A DNA stretch of 64,000 bases from Lysobacteraceae bacterium NML07-0707 (GCA_002798295.1 NWQT01000007.1:1-64000); one strand, 5' to 3'. Shown: positions 48,650-57,296, counted from the stretch's first letter. Translations and numbers: made by a program. The notes: generated by a model from the letters alone, not told the origin.

Positions 48650-49855
48650 TTACCCAGCAAGATTGAACGCCACCACGTTACCCACCCCTGCCCGCAGGCT
48701 GTCCAGATAATCCGCCCATGCCTGCATAGCCTTGTGCCGTTCCATGATGAACGCCGTTCGGTCATAGGCTTTCTGGACTTCATCCTTCTTGGCATGGGCA
48801 AGCTGTGCCTCCAGTACATCAGCAGGCACGCCCAGCCGCTCCCGCGCCACTGTTCGGAACATCCCACGGAAACCATGTGTGGCGTGCGTGCCCTGCAATC
48901 CTCTATCGCGTAACGCCTTGCTCAAAGCATCCCGGTGCAGGTGTGGCGTGGTCTGCCGTGCCAAGGGCGGGAATACGTACTGGCTTCCGTAGGTGTATGC
49001 CTGCATCTGTCGCAACGTGTCCACCGCCTGCCGGGACAGGGGCACGATATGCGCATGGCGGGTTTTCATCTTGGCAGCCGGGATAGACCATTCAGCGGCC
49101 TGCAAGTCCACCTCTGCCCATTCCATCGCCACCACGTTACCCGGCCGCTGCGCGGTCAGCATGGCAATACGCAAGGCCGCGCGCGTGACAGGGGTCGGGT
49201 AGCTTTCCACCGCCTCCACTACACGCCTTACGTCTACCAAGTCCACCGCCGCCGGGATATGTCCCTTGGTAGCTTTCGGAACTGCCCCGCGCAATGACAG
49301 CACGCGCCCATCTTCCCGCAAGCCTTCCTGCATGGCATAGGTCATGATGCGCTGTAAGTAGCTGCGCGCCAGAACAGCAAGCGCTGGAGGAATCTTGCCA
49401 AGCGCATTGCTTGCTGTCTTGCTTGTCAGTGTGGCAACAGACTGCCCTCGCAAGGCCGGGACAAGATAGCCATCGATGATATAGCTCGCCTTCTTCAAGG
49501 TCGCCGGTGCCCATGACTGCCGATGCCTTGCCATCCATGCCCCCGCCACCAAATGAAAGGCGGCCTCCGCTTCCTGTTTCGCTTTCGCCTTGCGCTCCGC
49601 CTTCAGCAGTGCAGGGTCTAGACCATCCCGAATCAGGGCGCGCGCGCTGTCAGCCCTGGCACGCGCATCAGACAAAGACAGCCCAGCCCCCAGCGATAGC
49701 CGATTCTCCCGGCCATCAGGCCGCCGATATTTCAGATACCAGCGCTTGCCCCCTTTGGCTGTCACCTCGACATAAAGCCCGCCGCCGTCAAAGTGCTTTC
49801 CCGGCTTGGCATTCTTCACCGCCAAGACTGTCAGGCGTTGCGTGATTGCCCCCAT
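48650..49855 (-). CDS. Tyrosine-type site-specific integrase
   Basis: 401 residues, start at 49855 with a GGGAGG ribosome binding site. The N-terminal DUF4102/arm-binding region (LTVLAVKNAKPGKHFDGGGL) marks the P4/prophage-type integrase. Catalytic residues: Arg237 (LTAQRPGNVV), His327-x-x-Arg330 (THGFRGMFRT) and nucleophile Tyr364 (KAYDRTAF). It inserted the element in tRNA-Leu. The gene reads away from the tRNA, with the attP arm repeats in front of it. Confidence 0.95.
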   Translation of the reverse strand: MGAITQRLTVLAVKNAKPGKHFDGGGLYVEVTAKGGKRWYLKYRRPDGRENRLSLGAGLSLSDARARADSARALIRDGLDPALLKAERKAKAKQEAEAAFHLVAGAWMARHRQSWAPATLKKASYIIDGYLVPALRGQSVATLTSKTASNALGKIPPALAVLARSYLQRIMTYAMQEGLREDGRVLSLRGAVPKATKGHIPAAVDLVDVRRVVEAVESYPTPVTRAALRIAMLTAQRPGNVVAMEWAEVDLQAAEWSIPAAKMKTRHAHIVPLSRQAVDTLRQMQAYTYGSQYVFPPLARQTTPHLHRDALSKALRDRGLQGTHATHGFRGMFRTVARERLGVPADVLEAQLAHAKKDEVQKAYDRTAFIMERHKAMQAWADYLDSLRAGVGNVVAFNLAG

Positions 49856-49876
49856 GTCAGAACCTCCCAAAGCTGA

Positions 49877-49930
49877 TTGCCCCAAATTGCCCCAAATTGC
49901 CCCCACGTTGCCCCCAAAATTGCCCCCTGA
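49877..49930. repeat. Five TTGCCCC repeats, right arm of the attachment region
   Basis: Units start at 49877, 49887, 49897, 49908 and 49920 (spacing 10, 10, 11, 12 bp). The last two equal 43129-43151 in the left arm. They lie between integrase and tRNA-Leu. Confidence 0.8.
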
Positions 49931-49945
49931 AATGGCTGGCTTTAA

Positions 49946-50035
49946 TGGGACGTACTGGGACTATACTGCACAAAAAAATCCAGTAAACCCTTGCTTTCAC
50001 TGGGTGTTACTGGACTTGCTGGGACTTCTTGGGAC
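49946..50035. repeat. TGGGAC repeats between integrase and tRNA-Leu
   Basis: TGGGAC at 49946, 49956, 50020 and 50030, with weaker units at 50001 and 50011; pairs are 10 bp apart. The same motif, inverted, forms the operator-like repeats at 48560-48593. Confidence 0.7.
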
Positions 50036-50042
50036 TATAAGT

Positions 50043-50127
50043 TGGTGCGGAAGGGGGGACTCGAACCCCCACGCCTTGCGGCACTGGAACCTAAATCCAG
50101 GGCGTCTACCAATTCCGCCACTTCCGC
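50043..50127 (-). tRNA. tRNA-Leu(TAG), integration target
   Basis: 85 nt class II tRNA with encoded CCA. Acceptor GCGGAAG pairs with CTTCCGC, anticodon loop TTTAGGT between CTGGA and TCCAG, T-arm GGTTCGAGTCC. Its 3' end supplies the 16 bp attachment core at 50051-50066. The tRNA is intact. Confidence 0.95.
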
Positions 50128-50156
50128 TTGAGTGCACCCGCTCAGGGCGCACGTTT

Positions 50157-50188
50157 GATAACAAAACACCCAGCTTGCGGCTGGGTGT
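50157..50188 (-). terminator. Terminator between tRNA-Lys and tRNA-Leu
   Basis: Minus strand ACACCCAGC, loop CGCAA, GCTGGGTGT followed by TTTGTTATC. tRNA-Leu is therefore either read through or separately transcribed. Confidence 0.75.
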
Positions 50189-50195
50189 CGAAAGA

Positions 50196-50271
50196 TGGTG
50201 GGCCGTCAAGGATTCGAACCTTGGACCTACTGATTAAGAGTCAGCTGCTCTACCAACTGAGCTAACGGCCC
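50196..50271 (-). tRNA. tRNA-Lys(CTT)
   Basis: 76 nt with encoded CCA. Acceptor GGGCCGT pairs with ACGGCCC, anticodon loop CTCTTAA inside CTGA/TCAG, T-arm GGTTCGAATCC. Confidence 0.95.
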
Positions 50272-50327
50272 GGAGCGCGGCATTCTAACATGCAGTTTCT
50301 GCATTGCAAGCCTGCGCTTTACAACAA

Positions 50328-50404
50328 TGGGGTGGCTGAGGGGATTCGAACCCCCGACCACTGGAATCACAATCCAGTACTCTAACCAACTGAGCTACAG
50401 CCAC
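50328..50404 (-). tRNA. tRNA-His(GTG)
   Basis: 77 nt with encoded CCA. Acceptor GTGGCTG/CAGCCAC, anticodon loop TTGTGAT between CTGGA and TCCAG, T-arm GGTTCGAATCC. Confidence 0.95.
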
Positions 50405-50436
50405 CACAAAACTCTTGATTCTCGCCGACCCGCAAA

Positions 50437-50513
50437 TGGCGCGCCCGGCAGGAATCGAACCTGCAACCACCGGCTTAGAAGGCCGGTGCTCTATCCGATT
50501 GAGCTACGGGCGC
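50437..50513 (-). tRNA. tRNA-Arg(TCT)
   Basis: 77 nt with encoded CCA. Acceptor GCGCCCG/CGGGCGC, anticodon loop CTTCTAA between CCGGC and GCCGG, T-arm GGTTCGATTCC. Confidence 0.95.
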
Positions 50514-50544
50514 CCATGACGGAGTCGCATTACCGTTTGCCGAA

Positions 50545-50621
50545 TGGTCGGGGTAGAGGGATTCGAACCCCCGACATCCTGCTCCCAAAGCAGGCGCGCT
50601 ACCAGACTGCGCTATACCCCG
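50545..50621 (-). tRNA. tRNA-Pro(TGG)
   Basis: 77 nt with encoded CCA. Acceptor CGGGGTA/TACCCCG, anticodon loop TTTGGGA between CCTGC and GCAGG. First of five minus-strand tRNAs (Pro, Arg, His, Lys, Leu). Confidence 0.95.
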
Positions 50622-50726
50622 CCGGTGAACGGTTGGCAAAACACCGGGGTGCTTTGCCGTAAAGCGGTGCGCATTGTCCGGCCTTGCGCGCGCGCTGTCA
50701 AACAATTTATTGCAGTGCTGGCAAAT

Positions 50727-52037
50727 TCAACCCGCTGCGGCACGGCGCGGCCACAGCATGAAGCCCAGTGCAATACCGCCGAGCAACCAGCAATACCAGA
50801 CTTTCCCGGCAATCTCCAAGGGCGACTGCCCGGACTGCGATGCCGCCAGCAGGATTTGCGCACCCCACGGAATCAGCCCCTGCACCACACAGCTGTAGAT
50901 GTCCAGAATGCTGGCCGCGCGGCGTGGGCTGACCCCATGCTGACTGGCGATATCGCGCGCCAGCGGGCCACTGACCAGAATCGCCACGGTATTGTTGGCG
51001 ATGAATACGTCCGTTGCTGCCGACAGCCCGGCAATACTCAATTCCCCGCTGCGCTGCCCTGACCGGCCGCGCGCCAGCCGCGCAATCCTGGCAGAAATCC
51101 AGGCCAGCCCGCCACTGGCGCGCATCAGCCCGGCGAGTCCGCCCACCAGCATCGACAGCAGCACGATTTCACTCATGCCGGAAAAGCCCGTCCAGATGTC
51201 ATTCATCCATTCCTCGATGCCATAGCCATTGCTGGCATACAGCGCGCCTATCAAGCCGGCCGCGACAATCCCAAAGCCCAGCACCACCAGTACATTCACC
51301 CCCAGCACGGCCAGCAGCAGCACCAGCGCATACGGCAGCACCAGCCAGGGCGATGCCGAACTACCCACCTCAGGCGGCTGGCTTGTGCCCGGCTGCAATG
51401 CCAGCAGCACGATGGTCAGCACGGCTGCGGGCAGCGCAATCTTGAAGTTTTCGCGGAACTTGTCCTTCATTTCCGCGCCTTGAGTGCGGGTCGCGGCGAT
51501 GGTGGTATCGGAAATCACCGAAAGGTTATCGCCAAACATCGCCCCGCCAACCGCACTTGCCACCCCCAGTGCCGGAGAAATGCCGGCCGCCTCGGCGATA
51601 CCCAGCGCAATCGGCGCCAAGGCCGCCAGGGTGCTCATCGAGCTGCCGGTGGCCAGCGAAATCAGCGCCGCCGTCACAAACAAGCCCGGCAATATCAGCG
51701 ATGGCGAGAGATGCCCCACCCCCAGCGCCACCACCGCATCCACGCCGCCAATGGCCCGCGTCACCGCCGCAAAGCCACCTGCCAGCAAAAAGATGAGACA
51801 CATCAGCATGATGTTGGCATCGCCCATGCCACCATACAGGGCACGCCCCACATCCACCCCGCGCCTGCGCGCCCACCAGGCGGCCACCGCCAGCGCCGGG
51901 ATGATGGCCACCGGCGCATGCAGGATATAGAAGCCGTTGGGCTCCCCCCGATAAGTGAAATACACCCCGGCGCCAAAGAACAGCGCTACGAACAACAACA
52001 AGGGAAGCAGTGCGATACCGCTGGGCGAAACCTTCAT
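50727..52037 (-). CDS. Na+/H+ antiporter of the NhaC family
   Basis: 436 residues, about 11-12 transmembrane helices, no signal peptide (starts MKVSPSGIALLPLLLFVALF). Core segments LATGSSMSTLAALAPIALGI, VASAVGGAMFGDNLSVISDT and ATDVFIANNTVAILVSGPLA are the NhaC-type duplicated discontinuous-helix pattern. It likely exchanges Na+ or an organic acid for protons; YuiF/NhaC-like proteins vary in substrate. Divergent from pilA across a 433 bp region; the start at 52037 was chosen over an upstream Met because the transmembrane pattern begins there. Confidence 0.85.
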   Translation of the reverse strand: MKVSPSGIALLPLLLFVALFFGAGVYFTYRGEPNGFYILHAPVAIIPALAVAAWWARRRGVDVGRALYGGMGDANIMLMCLIFLLAGGFAAVTRAIGGVDAVVALGVGHLSPSLILPGLFVTAALISLATGSSMSTLAALAPIALGIAEAAGISPALGVASAVGGAMFGDNLSVISDTTIAATRTQGAEMKDKFRENFKIALPAAVLTIVLLALQPGTSQPPEVGSSASPWLVLPYALVLLLAVLGVNVLVVLGFGIVAAGLIGALYASNGYGIEEWMNDIWTGFSGMSEIVLLSMLVGGLAGLMRASGGLAWISARIARLARGRSGQRSGELSIAGLSAATDVFIANNTVAILVSGPLARDIASQHGVSPRRAASILDIYSCVVQGLIPWGAQILLAASQSGQSPLEIAGKVWYCWLLGGIALGFMLWPRRAAAG

Positions 52038-52470
52038 CGCAATATCATGATGAAAAGATGAATATTCATTGTGACTACTGTCATGCAGAAAGTCCATAGG
52101 CGCAGGGAGGGGGCAACAAACATCTACGAACATTGCCACACTGCAAGTGTTACCCCGCCCTCAGCCATCAAAGCAGCAACCCATGATTTGCCACAGGCGC
52201 AACACATCAAGACTCGATCGTCTGCCATGCCAAGCCCAATTTGGCATGGCGCACACAAAACTTGACGCGCATCACGGAAAAAAGTGACGCAACACGTCAC
52301 ACATTTAGCTTTGCGGCAGTTGGCATGCTATCTAAAGCGCCGAAAAATCAAGGTATTTCGCTGGCACGCCCCCTGCATTAATCCCAATGCAGGCGAAGCA
52401 CGCCGGCACCGACCGGGGGACCGGTACGGCGAACTTAAACCACCTAACTCACCTATCAAAGGAGTTCACC
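52038..52470. promoter_or_regulatory. Divergent regulatory region between nhaC-type gene and pilA
   Basis: 433 bp with no supported coding. Holds the sigma-54 site at 52361-52377 for pilA. The middle (52100-52330) contains short AT-rich tracts (catcacggaaaaaagtgacg) where activator or IHF binding would be expected. Confidence 0.6.
52361..52377 (+). promoter_or_regulatory. Sigma-54 promoter of the first pilin gene
   Basis: CTGGCACGCCCCCTGCAT: GG at 52363-52364 and GC at 52375-52376 separated by exactly 10 bp, matching TGGCACN5TTGCW apart from CTGC for TTGC. Predicted start ~52388, 83 nt before the pilA ATG. In relatives PilR-RpoN activates pilA. Confidence 0.85.
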
Positions 52471-52899
52471 ATGAACAAGCAACAAGGTTTTACCCTGATC
52501 GAACTGATGATCGTGGTCGCGATCATCGCCATCCTCGCCGCCATCGCCCTGCCGGCTTATCAGGACTACACTGCTCGTGCGCAGATGTCGGAAGCCTTCA
52601 ACCTGGCTGGCGGCCAGAAGGCCACCATGTCTGAATACTATTCCGACAAGGGCAAGTGGCCGGCCGACAACACCGCTGCCGGCGCTGCATCCGCCACCGA
52701 CATCAAGGGCAACTATGTTGCTAGCGTGACCATTGCAGGCGACACCGTGACCGCCAAGATGAAGACTACCGATGTTAACAAGGGCATCCAGGGCAAGAGC
52801 CTGAGCCTGAAGGGCACAGCCGGCACCACCCTGGGTTCGTTCAGCTGGGCTTGCACCTCCGACGCCGACAAGAAATTCCTGCCTTCGGCCTGCCGTTAA
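52471..52899 (+). CDS. pilA: Type IV pilin (major subunit, PilA-like), first of two
   Basis: 142 residues. Class IVa pre-pilin with a 6-residue leader MNKQQG, cleaved before Phe7, followed by [20 protein letters not shown] with Glu5 of the mature form. The C-terminus holds a Cys pair (WACTSDA...LPSACR) for the D-region disulfide. Strong GGAG ribosome binding site, sigma-54 promoter and a terminator just behind it (52931). This is the expected major pilin of twitching pili. Confidence 0.92.
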   Translation: MNKQQGFTLIELMIVVAIIAILAAIALPAYQDYTARAQMSEAFNLAGGQKATMSEYYSDKGKWPADNTAAGAASATDIKGNYVASVTIAGDTVTAKMKTTDVNKGIQGKSLSLKGTAGTTLGSFSWACTSDADKKFLPSACR

Positions 52900-52930
52900 T
52901 CGCTACACTCCAGCCCTTGCAGGTTGGGAT

Positions 52931-52963
52931 AACAAGGGCACCCTCGGGTGCCCTTGTTTTGTT
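52931..52963 (+). terminator. Terminator between the two pilin genes
   Basis: AACAAGGGCACC, loop CTCG, GGTGCCCTTGTT followed by TTGTTTG. Reads through partly if the second pilin lacks its own promoter. Confidence 0.85.
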
Positions 52964-52986
52964 TGAATCTACTTCTGGTTTCTATC

Positions 52987-53442
52987 ATGAAAACGCATAG
53001 CATCATGTTGCCGCGCCAAACCGGCTTTACCCTGATCGAGCTGATGATCGTGGTGGCCATCATGGCCATTCTCGCCGCCATTGCCCTGCCGGCCTATCAG
53101 GACTATACCGCCCGCGCGCAGATGAGCGAGGCGCTGAGCCTGGCTGCGGGCAGCAAGGTCAGCGTGGCCGAATACTGGTGGAATCACGGCAAGGCGCCTG
53201 CCGACAATCTCCAGGCGGGGATTGCGGCCAATGCCGCCGACACCCACGGCAATTATGTTCAAGAAGTCAGCATCAACAATGGCGTCATTACCGCCAAGAT
53301 GCGCGCCAAGGATGTCGCCGCGCCGATCCGCGGCAAGACCCTGAGCCTCACCCCGACCTTCCCGACCGCGTCGACCGGCTCGGTGATCTGGACATGCAGC
53401 AGCGATGCCGCATCACGCTATCTGCCCAGCAGCTGCCGCTGA
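52987..53442 (+). CDS. Type IV pilin (PilA-like), second of two
   Basis: 151 residues from [13 protein letters not shown], a 13-residue leader longer than that of pilA; cleavage before Phe14 leaves [20 protein letters not shown]. An internal Met7 start would give a 7-residue leader. The mature part is ~60% similar to pilA by eye and keeps the terminal Cys pair ([17 protein letters not shown]). No sigma-54 site is seen in the 87 bp before it, so expression may depend on read-through or another promoter. It could be a minor or alternate major pilin. Confidence 0.88.
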   Translation: MKTHSIMLPRQTGFTLIELMIVVAIMAILAAIALPAYQDYTARAQMSEALSLAAGSKVSVAEYWWNHGKAPADNLQAGIAANAADTHGNYVQEVSINNGVITAKMRAKDVAAPIRGKTLSLTPTFPTASTGSVIWTCSSDAASRYLPSSCR

Positions 53443-53466
53443 TCGAGCAGGCAAAAGGGGGGGAAC

Positions 53467-54240
53467 ATGGCAGACGCTTCACTTCTGCACCAAAAACTCA
53501 AGGCATCCAGCCTGCATGTCCTCGTCAGCATCCTGGTGCTGGCAAGCTGCAGTTATTTGCTGCTGTGGCTTTGGTACCCCTACCCGTACCGGGCGCTTTC
53601 CGGCGGCAGCGCTCTGCTCAAACTGATATTGGGCATTGATATCGTCGCCGGCCCACTACTTACCCTGTTTGTTTACCATCCAGCCAAGCGCCGCGCGGCG
53701 CTGTGGCTGGATTTTTCCGTAATCGGCCTGTTGCAAATAGCCGCATTGGGCTATGGTCTTTCCATTGCCGCCAGCGCCCGACCCGTGCATCTGGTTTTCG
53801 AAAAAGACCTGTTCCGCATTGCCCATGCCAATGAGGTGCGCACGCCCAGTGACGAGCCCGTGGCCTTGCCTTGGACCGGCCCAACCCTGAAAACCGCAAA
53901 ACTGCCGGATGATGTGGCCGCCCGCAACCAAATACTGGATGACGCCCTCAACAAGGGTGTGTTCGAGGCTTACCGCAGTGAACTGTGGCAGCCCTATGAA
54001 AGTGCCCGCGAGCAAGTGCTGGCAGCCGCACAGCCGGTGGCAAGGCTGACGGCGGCATCGCCTGCGGCGGCACTGTCATTGTCCGAGCTGCAAGCCGATG
54101 GCGTGGATATCCGCAGGCTGCGCTATCTGCCGGTTGTCGGGCGTGATTTTGCAACCTGGACGGTATTGCTTGACCCCGACACGGCGTTGCCAGTGATCTG
54201 GTTACCGCTTGATCCCAGTGCCACACTTTCCAATGAGTAA
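53467..54240 (+). CDS. TfpX/TfpZ-type pilin accessory protein
   Basis: 257 residues with transmembrane segments at ~15-37 (LVSILVLASCSYLLLWLW), ~48-68 (LLKLILGIDIVAGPLLTLFV) and ~80-100, then a periplasmic helical domain. TfpX/Y/Z proteins follow the pilin gene they serve and affect its assembly or stability in the inner membrane. It begins 24 bp after the second pilin, so it is tied to that cassette. The last 8 bp overlap the next gene. Confidence 0.82.
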   Translation: MADASLLHQKLKASSLHVLVSILVLASCSYLLLWLWYPYPYRALSGGSALLKLILGIDIVAGPLLTLFVYHPAKRRAALWLDFSVIGLLQIAALGYGLSIAASARPVHLVFEKDLFRIAHANEVRTPSDEPVALPWTGPTLKTAKLPDDVAARNQILDDALNKGVFEAYRSELWQPYESAREQVLAAAQPVARLTAASPAAALSLSELQADGVDIRRLRYLPVVGRDFATWTVLLDPDTALPVIWLPLDPSATLSNE

Positions 54241-57200
54241 ACCCATGTCTACAGCCCCCGCAGCCGCCACACCTTCTGCCAGCAGCCGCAGCCTCCTTTT
54301 GGGAGTTTTTGTGCTCTCCGGTTTTGCCGGCCTGATTTATCAATCCATCTGGTCGCATTACCTGGGAATTTTTCTTGGCCACGCCGCCTATGCCCAGGCG
54401 CTGGTGCTGGCCATTTTCATGGGCGGCATGGCCGCCGGGGCGATGTGGATTGCCCGCAGTGGCGAGCGCTGGCGCAATCTGATACGCAGCTATGCCCTGA
54501 TCGAGGCAGCCATTGGTGTCCTGGGTCTGGGCTTTCATTGGATCTTTACCCAGGTCGCCGGAATCAGCTATGACGTGCTGATTCCCGCAGCAGGCTCGCC
54601 CGTGCTTGCCAATTTGCTGCGCTGGGCCGTGGCCGCAGCCTTGATCATCCCGCAGACGGTTTTACTGGGCATGACCTTTCCGTTGATGAGCGGGGGGCTG
54701 ATCCGCCGTTTTCCCAAACAGGATGGCAATCTGCTGGGCGGCCTGTATTTCACCAACAGTATCGGTGCGGCCATTGGCGCACTGGCGGCAGCCTTCATCC
54801 TGTTGCCGCAGGTGGGCTTGCCAGGCGCCATGCTGGTAGCTGGTGTCTTGAACCTGCTGGTGGCGGCCTTAGCACTGTGGCTGGCACGCGCACCGGAACC
54901 TGCGCCACTGACGGAGAGCAAGGCCAAAACAGATAGCGACAAGGCCACGCTGCAGCCGTTGTTGCGGCTGGTTTTGCTTTCCACGGCATTGTCCGGGGCA
55001 GCTTCATTTGCCTATGAAATCATCTGGATCCGCATGCTGGGCATGGCGGTGGGCAGTACTTTGCATGCCTTCGAGCTGATGCTGGCATCTTTCATTGCCG
55101 GTATCGCCTTTGGCGGGCTGTGGGTGCGCAAGCATGCCGATCATGCGGCCTCGCCATTGCGCCTGGTGGCCTGGATGCAAGTAGGCATGGGGCTGGCAGC
55201 ATTGTTTTCGCTACTGGTGTACAGCAATTCGTTCTCCTGGGTCAGCTTTTTGATGCGGGTACTCGAGCACAATGCCGAGGGCTATGCGCTTTACACCCTG
55301 GGCACTGCCGTCATTGCCATCTTGATCATGCTGCCAGCGGCATTTTTTGCCGGCACCACTCTGCCCTTGTTCACCCTGACACTGTTGCGCGCTGGACACG
55401 GCGAGCGCGCCATCGGTCAGGTGTATGCCTGGAACACCATCGGCTCCATCGTGGGCGTGTTTGCCGCCATGCATCTTCTGATCCCGGCACTGGGGCTCAA
55501 AATCGCATTGATCGCGGCGGCTGCAGTGGATATGGGGATTGGCGTATACCTGCTGCGCCGCGAGGCCGACGGCCGCGAACATATGCGCCGTCCACTGCTT
55601 ACGGCACTGGCCACACTGGCTGCCGTGGCGCTGGCCATGCAGGTGAATTTTGACCCAGCCAAGCTTGCCAGCGGCGTGTTCCGCTATGGCAATACCTCCA
55701 TCGGTAAAGACACACAGGTGGTTTTTTACCGGGATGGCAAGACCGCCAGTGTTTCGGTGCGCTACAACGCGGGAAGCAAGCATCTGAGCATTGCCACCAA
55801 TGGCAAGCCGGATGCGGCTGTCATCATGGATGATGCGCTGTCAGCGGCAGGCGATGAGCCGACCATGGCGCTGCTGGCGGCATTGCCGCTGGCCATGCAT
55901 GCCAACCCGAAGGAAATAGGCGTCATCGGCTTTGGCTCCGGCATGAGCAGCCATACCCTGCTGGGCGATGCCCGCGTGCAGCGGGTGGATACCATCGAGA
56001 TCGAGCCGGTCATGGCCAAGGCGGCACGGGCATTTGGCAAGCGCGTGGAGCGCGCCTTCAACGACCCGCGCTCCAATATCATTTTTGATGATGCCAAGGC
56101 GTATTTCTCCGGCCAGCAGGCGCGCTATGACATCATTATTTCCGAGCCGTCCAACCCGTGGATCAGTGGCATTGGCGCCCTGTTTGCCAAGGAGTTTTAC
56201 CAATTCATTCCGCGCCATTTGAAACCCGACGGGCTGTTTGTGCAGTGGGTGCAGCTGTACGAGATCGATGACCGGCTGGTGTCCTCCATCATGCAGAGCT
56301 TGACCCCGGCGTTCTCCGATTACCAGGCCTATCTCAGCAATAGCCATGACCTGATCATCATCGCCACTCCAGCGGGCACATTGCCGCCTTTGAATGCCGA
56401 GCGCATCTTGAGCGGCACGCTTGGCAAGGAGCTGGCACGCCTCGGCTTTACCGATGCGGCGCATTTGCAATTCCGCCGGGTGGCGGATGCCCGAGTGCTG
56501 CGCGCCCAGGCCGGCCTGTTCAATATCCAGCCCAACTCCTATTACTACCCGGTATTGAGCCTCGAGGCGCCCAAGACCCGCTTCATCGGTACAGAAGCCA
56601 AGTCACTGACCATGCTTGGACATGCATCGCCACTGCTGCTGGAGGCGCTGGACATTCGCCAGCCGCTGCCGTCTGCGGTGGAACCCTCCGCGCTCGAGCA
56701 TTTCCCCGGAGAAATGCACAGCCGCTGGGCGCGCCTCTATGCACGACTGATGCGCGAGGGCGAGGCTGGCGATACCGGCAATATATCCGGCAATCGCGCC
56801 ATGCAGGCGATGCAGGCGCTGCGCATGCGAATGTCAGCACAATGTGGCAAGCCTCTCGGCAATGGTAATGAGGCGCTGCCCACTGAACTGCGTCAATTGC
56901 TGGACTACACCCTGCCGTTTCTTGATGTCGCCGGACAGCAAGGGGTGCTGATTGGGCCGCAATGGTTGGGCTGCAACATGGCCGAATTGCCGCAGGAGAT
57001 ACAGCATGCCCTGGCCTTGAGCGAGGCGCTGGCCAAGCGTGACTGGCTCGCAGCCAGCGCGCTTGGTCGCCAATGGCTGCAAACCCCGTCACAACATGCG
57101 CAATGGCGGCAGGCATTTGATGATGTAGCCTTGTCTGCCGTGCTGCTGAATCTGGCGCGCCAGTCGAAATGGCATGAGTTGCAGCAAGCCGAAGAAACCC

Positions 57201-57286
57201 TGGGAAGGCAAGTTCAGTCAGCGGGAGAATACATGCAGATACGCATCCTACTGCTTTCCATGGCCGAAAACGAACAAAACAGGTAG
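54233..57286 (+). CDS. Fused MFS-type membrane domain and spermidine-synthase-like protein
   Basis: 1017 residues. The N-terminal ~470 residues hold about twelve hydrophobic helices (MFS/SpeE N-terminal family, LLGVFVLSGFAGLIYQSIWS). The C-terminal ~500 resemble a polyamine aminopropyltransferase Rossmann domain (KEIGVIGFGSGMSSHTLLGD, TIEIEPVMAKAARAFGKRVE, DIIISEPSNPWISGIGALFA); the acid usually in the DxxP position is Glu here. Substrate unknown; polyamine synthesis is not assured. Start overlaps tfpZ. A second ATG lies 12 bp in. Confidence 0.75.
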   Translation: MSKPMSTAPAAATPSASSRSLLLGVFVLSGFAGLIYQSIWSHYLGIFLGHAAYAQALVLAIFMGGMAAGAMWIARSGERWRNLIRSYALIEAAIGVLGLGFHWIFTQVAGISYDVLIPAAGSPVLANLLRWAVAAALIIPQTVLLGMTFPLMSGGLIRRFPKQDGNLLGGLYFTNSIGAAIGALAAAFILLPQVGLPGAMLVAGVLNLLVAALALWLARAPEPAPLTESKAKTDSDKATLQPLLRLVLLSTALSGAASFAYEIIWIRMLGMAVGSTLHAFELMLASFIAGIAFGGLWVRKHADHAASPLRLVAWMQVGMGLAALFSLLVYSNSFSWVSFLMRVLEHNAEGYALYTLGTAVIAILIMLPAAFFAGTTLPLFTLTLLRAGHGERAIGQVYAWNTIGSIVGVFAAMHLLIPALGLKIALIAAAAVDMGIGVYLLRREADGREHMRRPLLTALATLAAVALAMQVNFDPAKLASGVFRYGNTSIGKDTQVVFYRDGKTASVSVRYNAGSKHLSIATNGKPDAAVIMDDALSAAGDEPTMALLAALPLAMHANPKEIGVIGFGSGMSSHTLLGDARVQRVDTIEIEPVMAKAARAFGKRVERAFNDPRSNIIFDDAKAYFSGQQARYDIIISEPSNPWISGIGALFAKEFYQFIPRHLKPDGLFVQWVQLYEIDDRLVSSIMQSLTPAFSDYQAYLSNSHDLIIIATPAGTLPPLNAERILSGTLGKELARLGFTDAAHLQFRRVADARVLRAQAGLFNIQPNSYYYPVLSLEAPKTRFIGTEAKSLTMLGHASPLLLEALDIRQPLPSAVEPSALEHFPGEMHSRWARLYARLMREGEAGDTGNISGNRAMQAMQALRMRMSAQCGKPLGNGNEALPTELRQLLDYTLPFLDVAGQQGVLIGPQWLGCNMAELPQEIQHALALSEALAKRDWLAASALGRQWLQTPSQHAQWRQAFDDVALSAVLLNLARQSKWHELQQAEETLGRQVQSAGEYMQIRILLLSMAENEQNR

Positions 57287-57296
57287 TGACTTCACC

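Larger units (their letters stand above)
43056..50066. mobile_element. P4-like integrative element in tRNA-Leu(TAG)
   Basis: About 7.0 kb between a degenerate copy of the tRNA-Leu 3' end (43056-43076) and the functional tRNA-Leu (50043-50127). It encodes a tyrosine integrase, small regulators, a CHC2 protein and a TOPRIM/DUF3987 replication protein, all on the minus strand, with no capsid, Psu, Delta or portal genes and no clear cargo. The non-coding leader (48264-48559) looks like P4/P1-type antisense immunity. The host operon order tRNA-Leu to tig is restored if the element is removed. Confidence 0.88.

Noticed and set aside
49946-50035. Terminator or promoter for the tRNA cluster in the TGGGAC repeat region
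   Set aside because: Direct, phased repeats without a hairpin or -10 box; better explained as protein-binding sites of the element.
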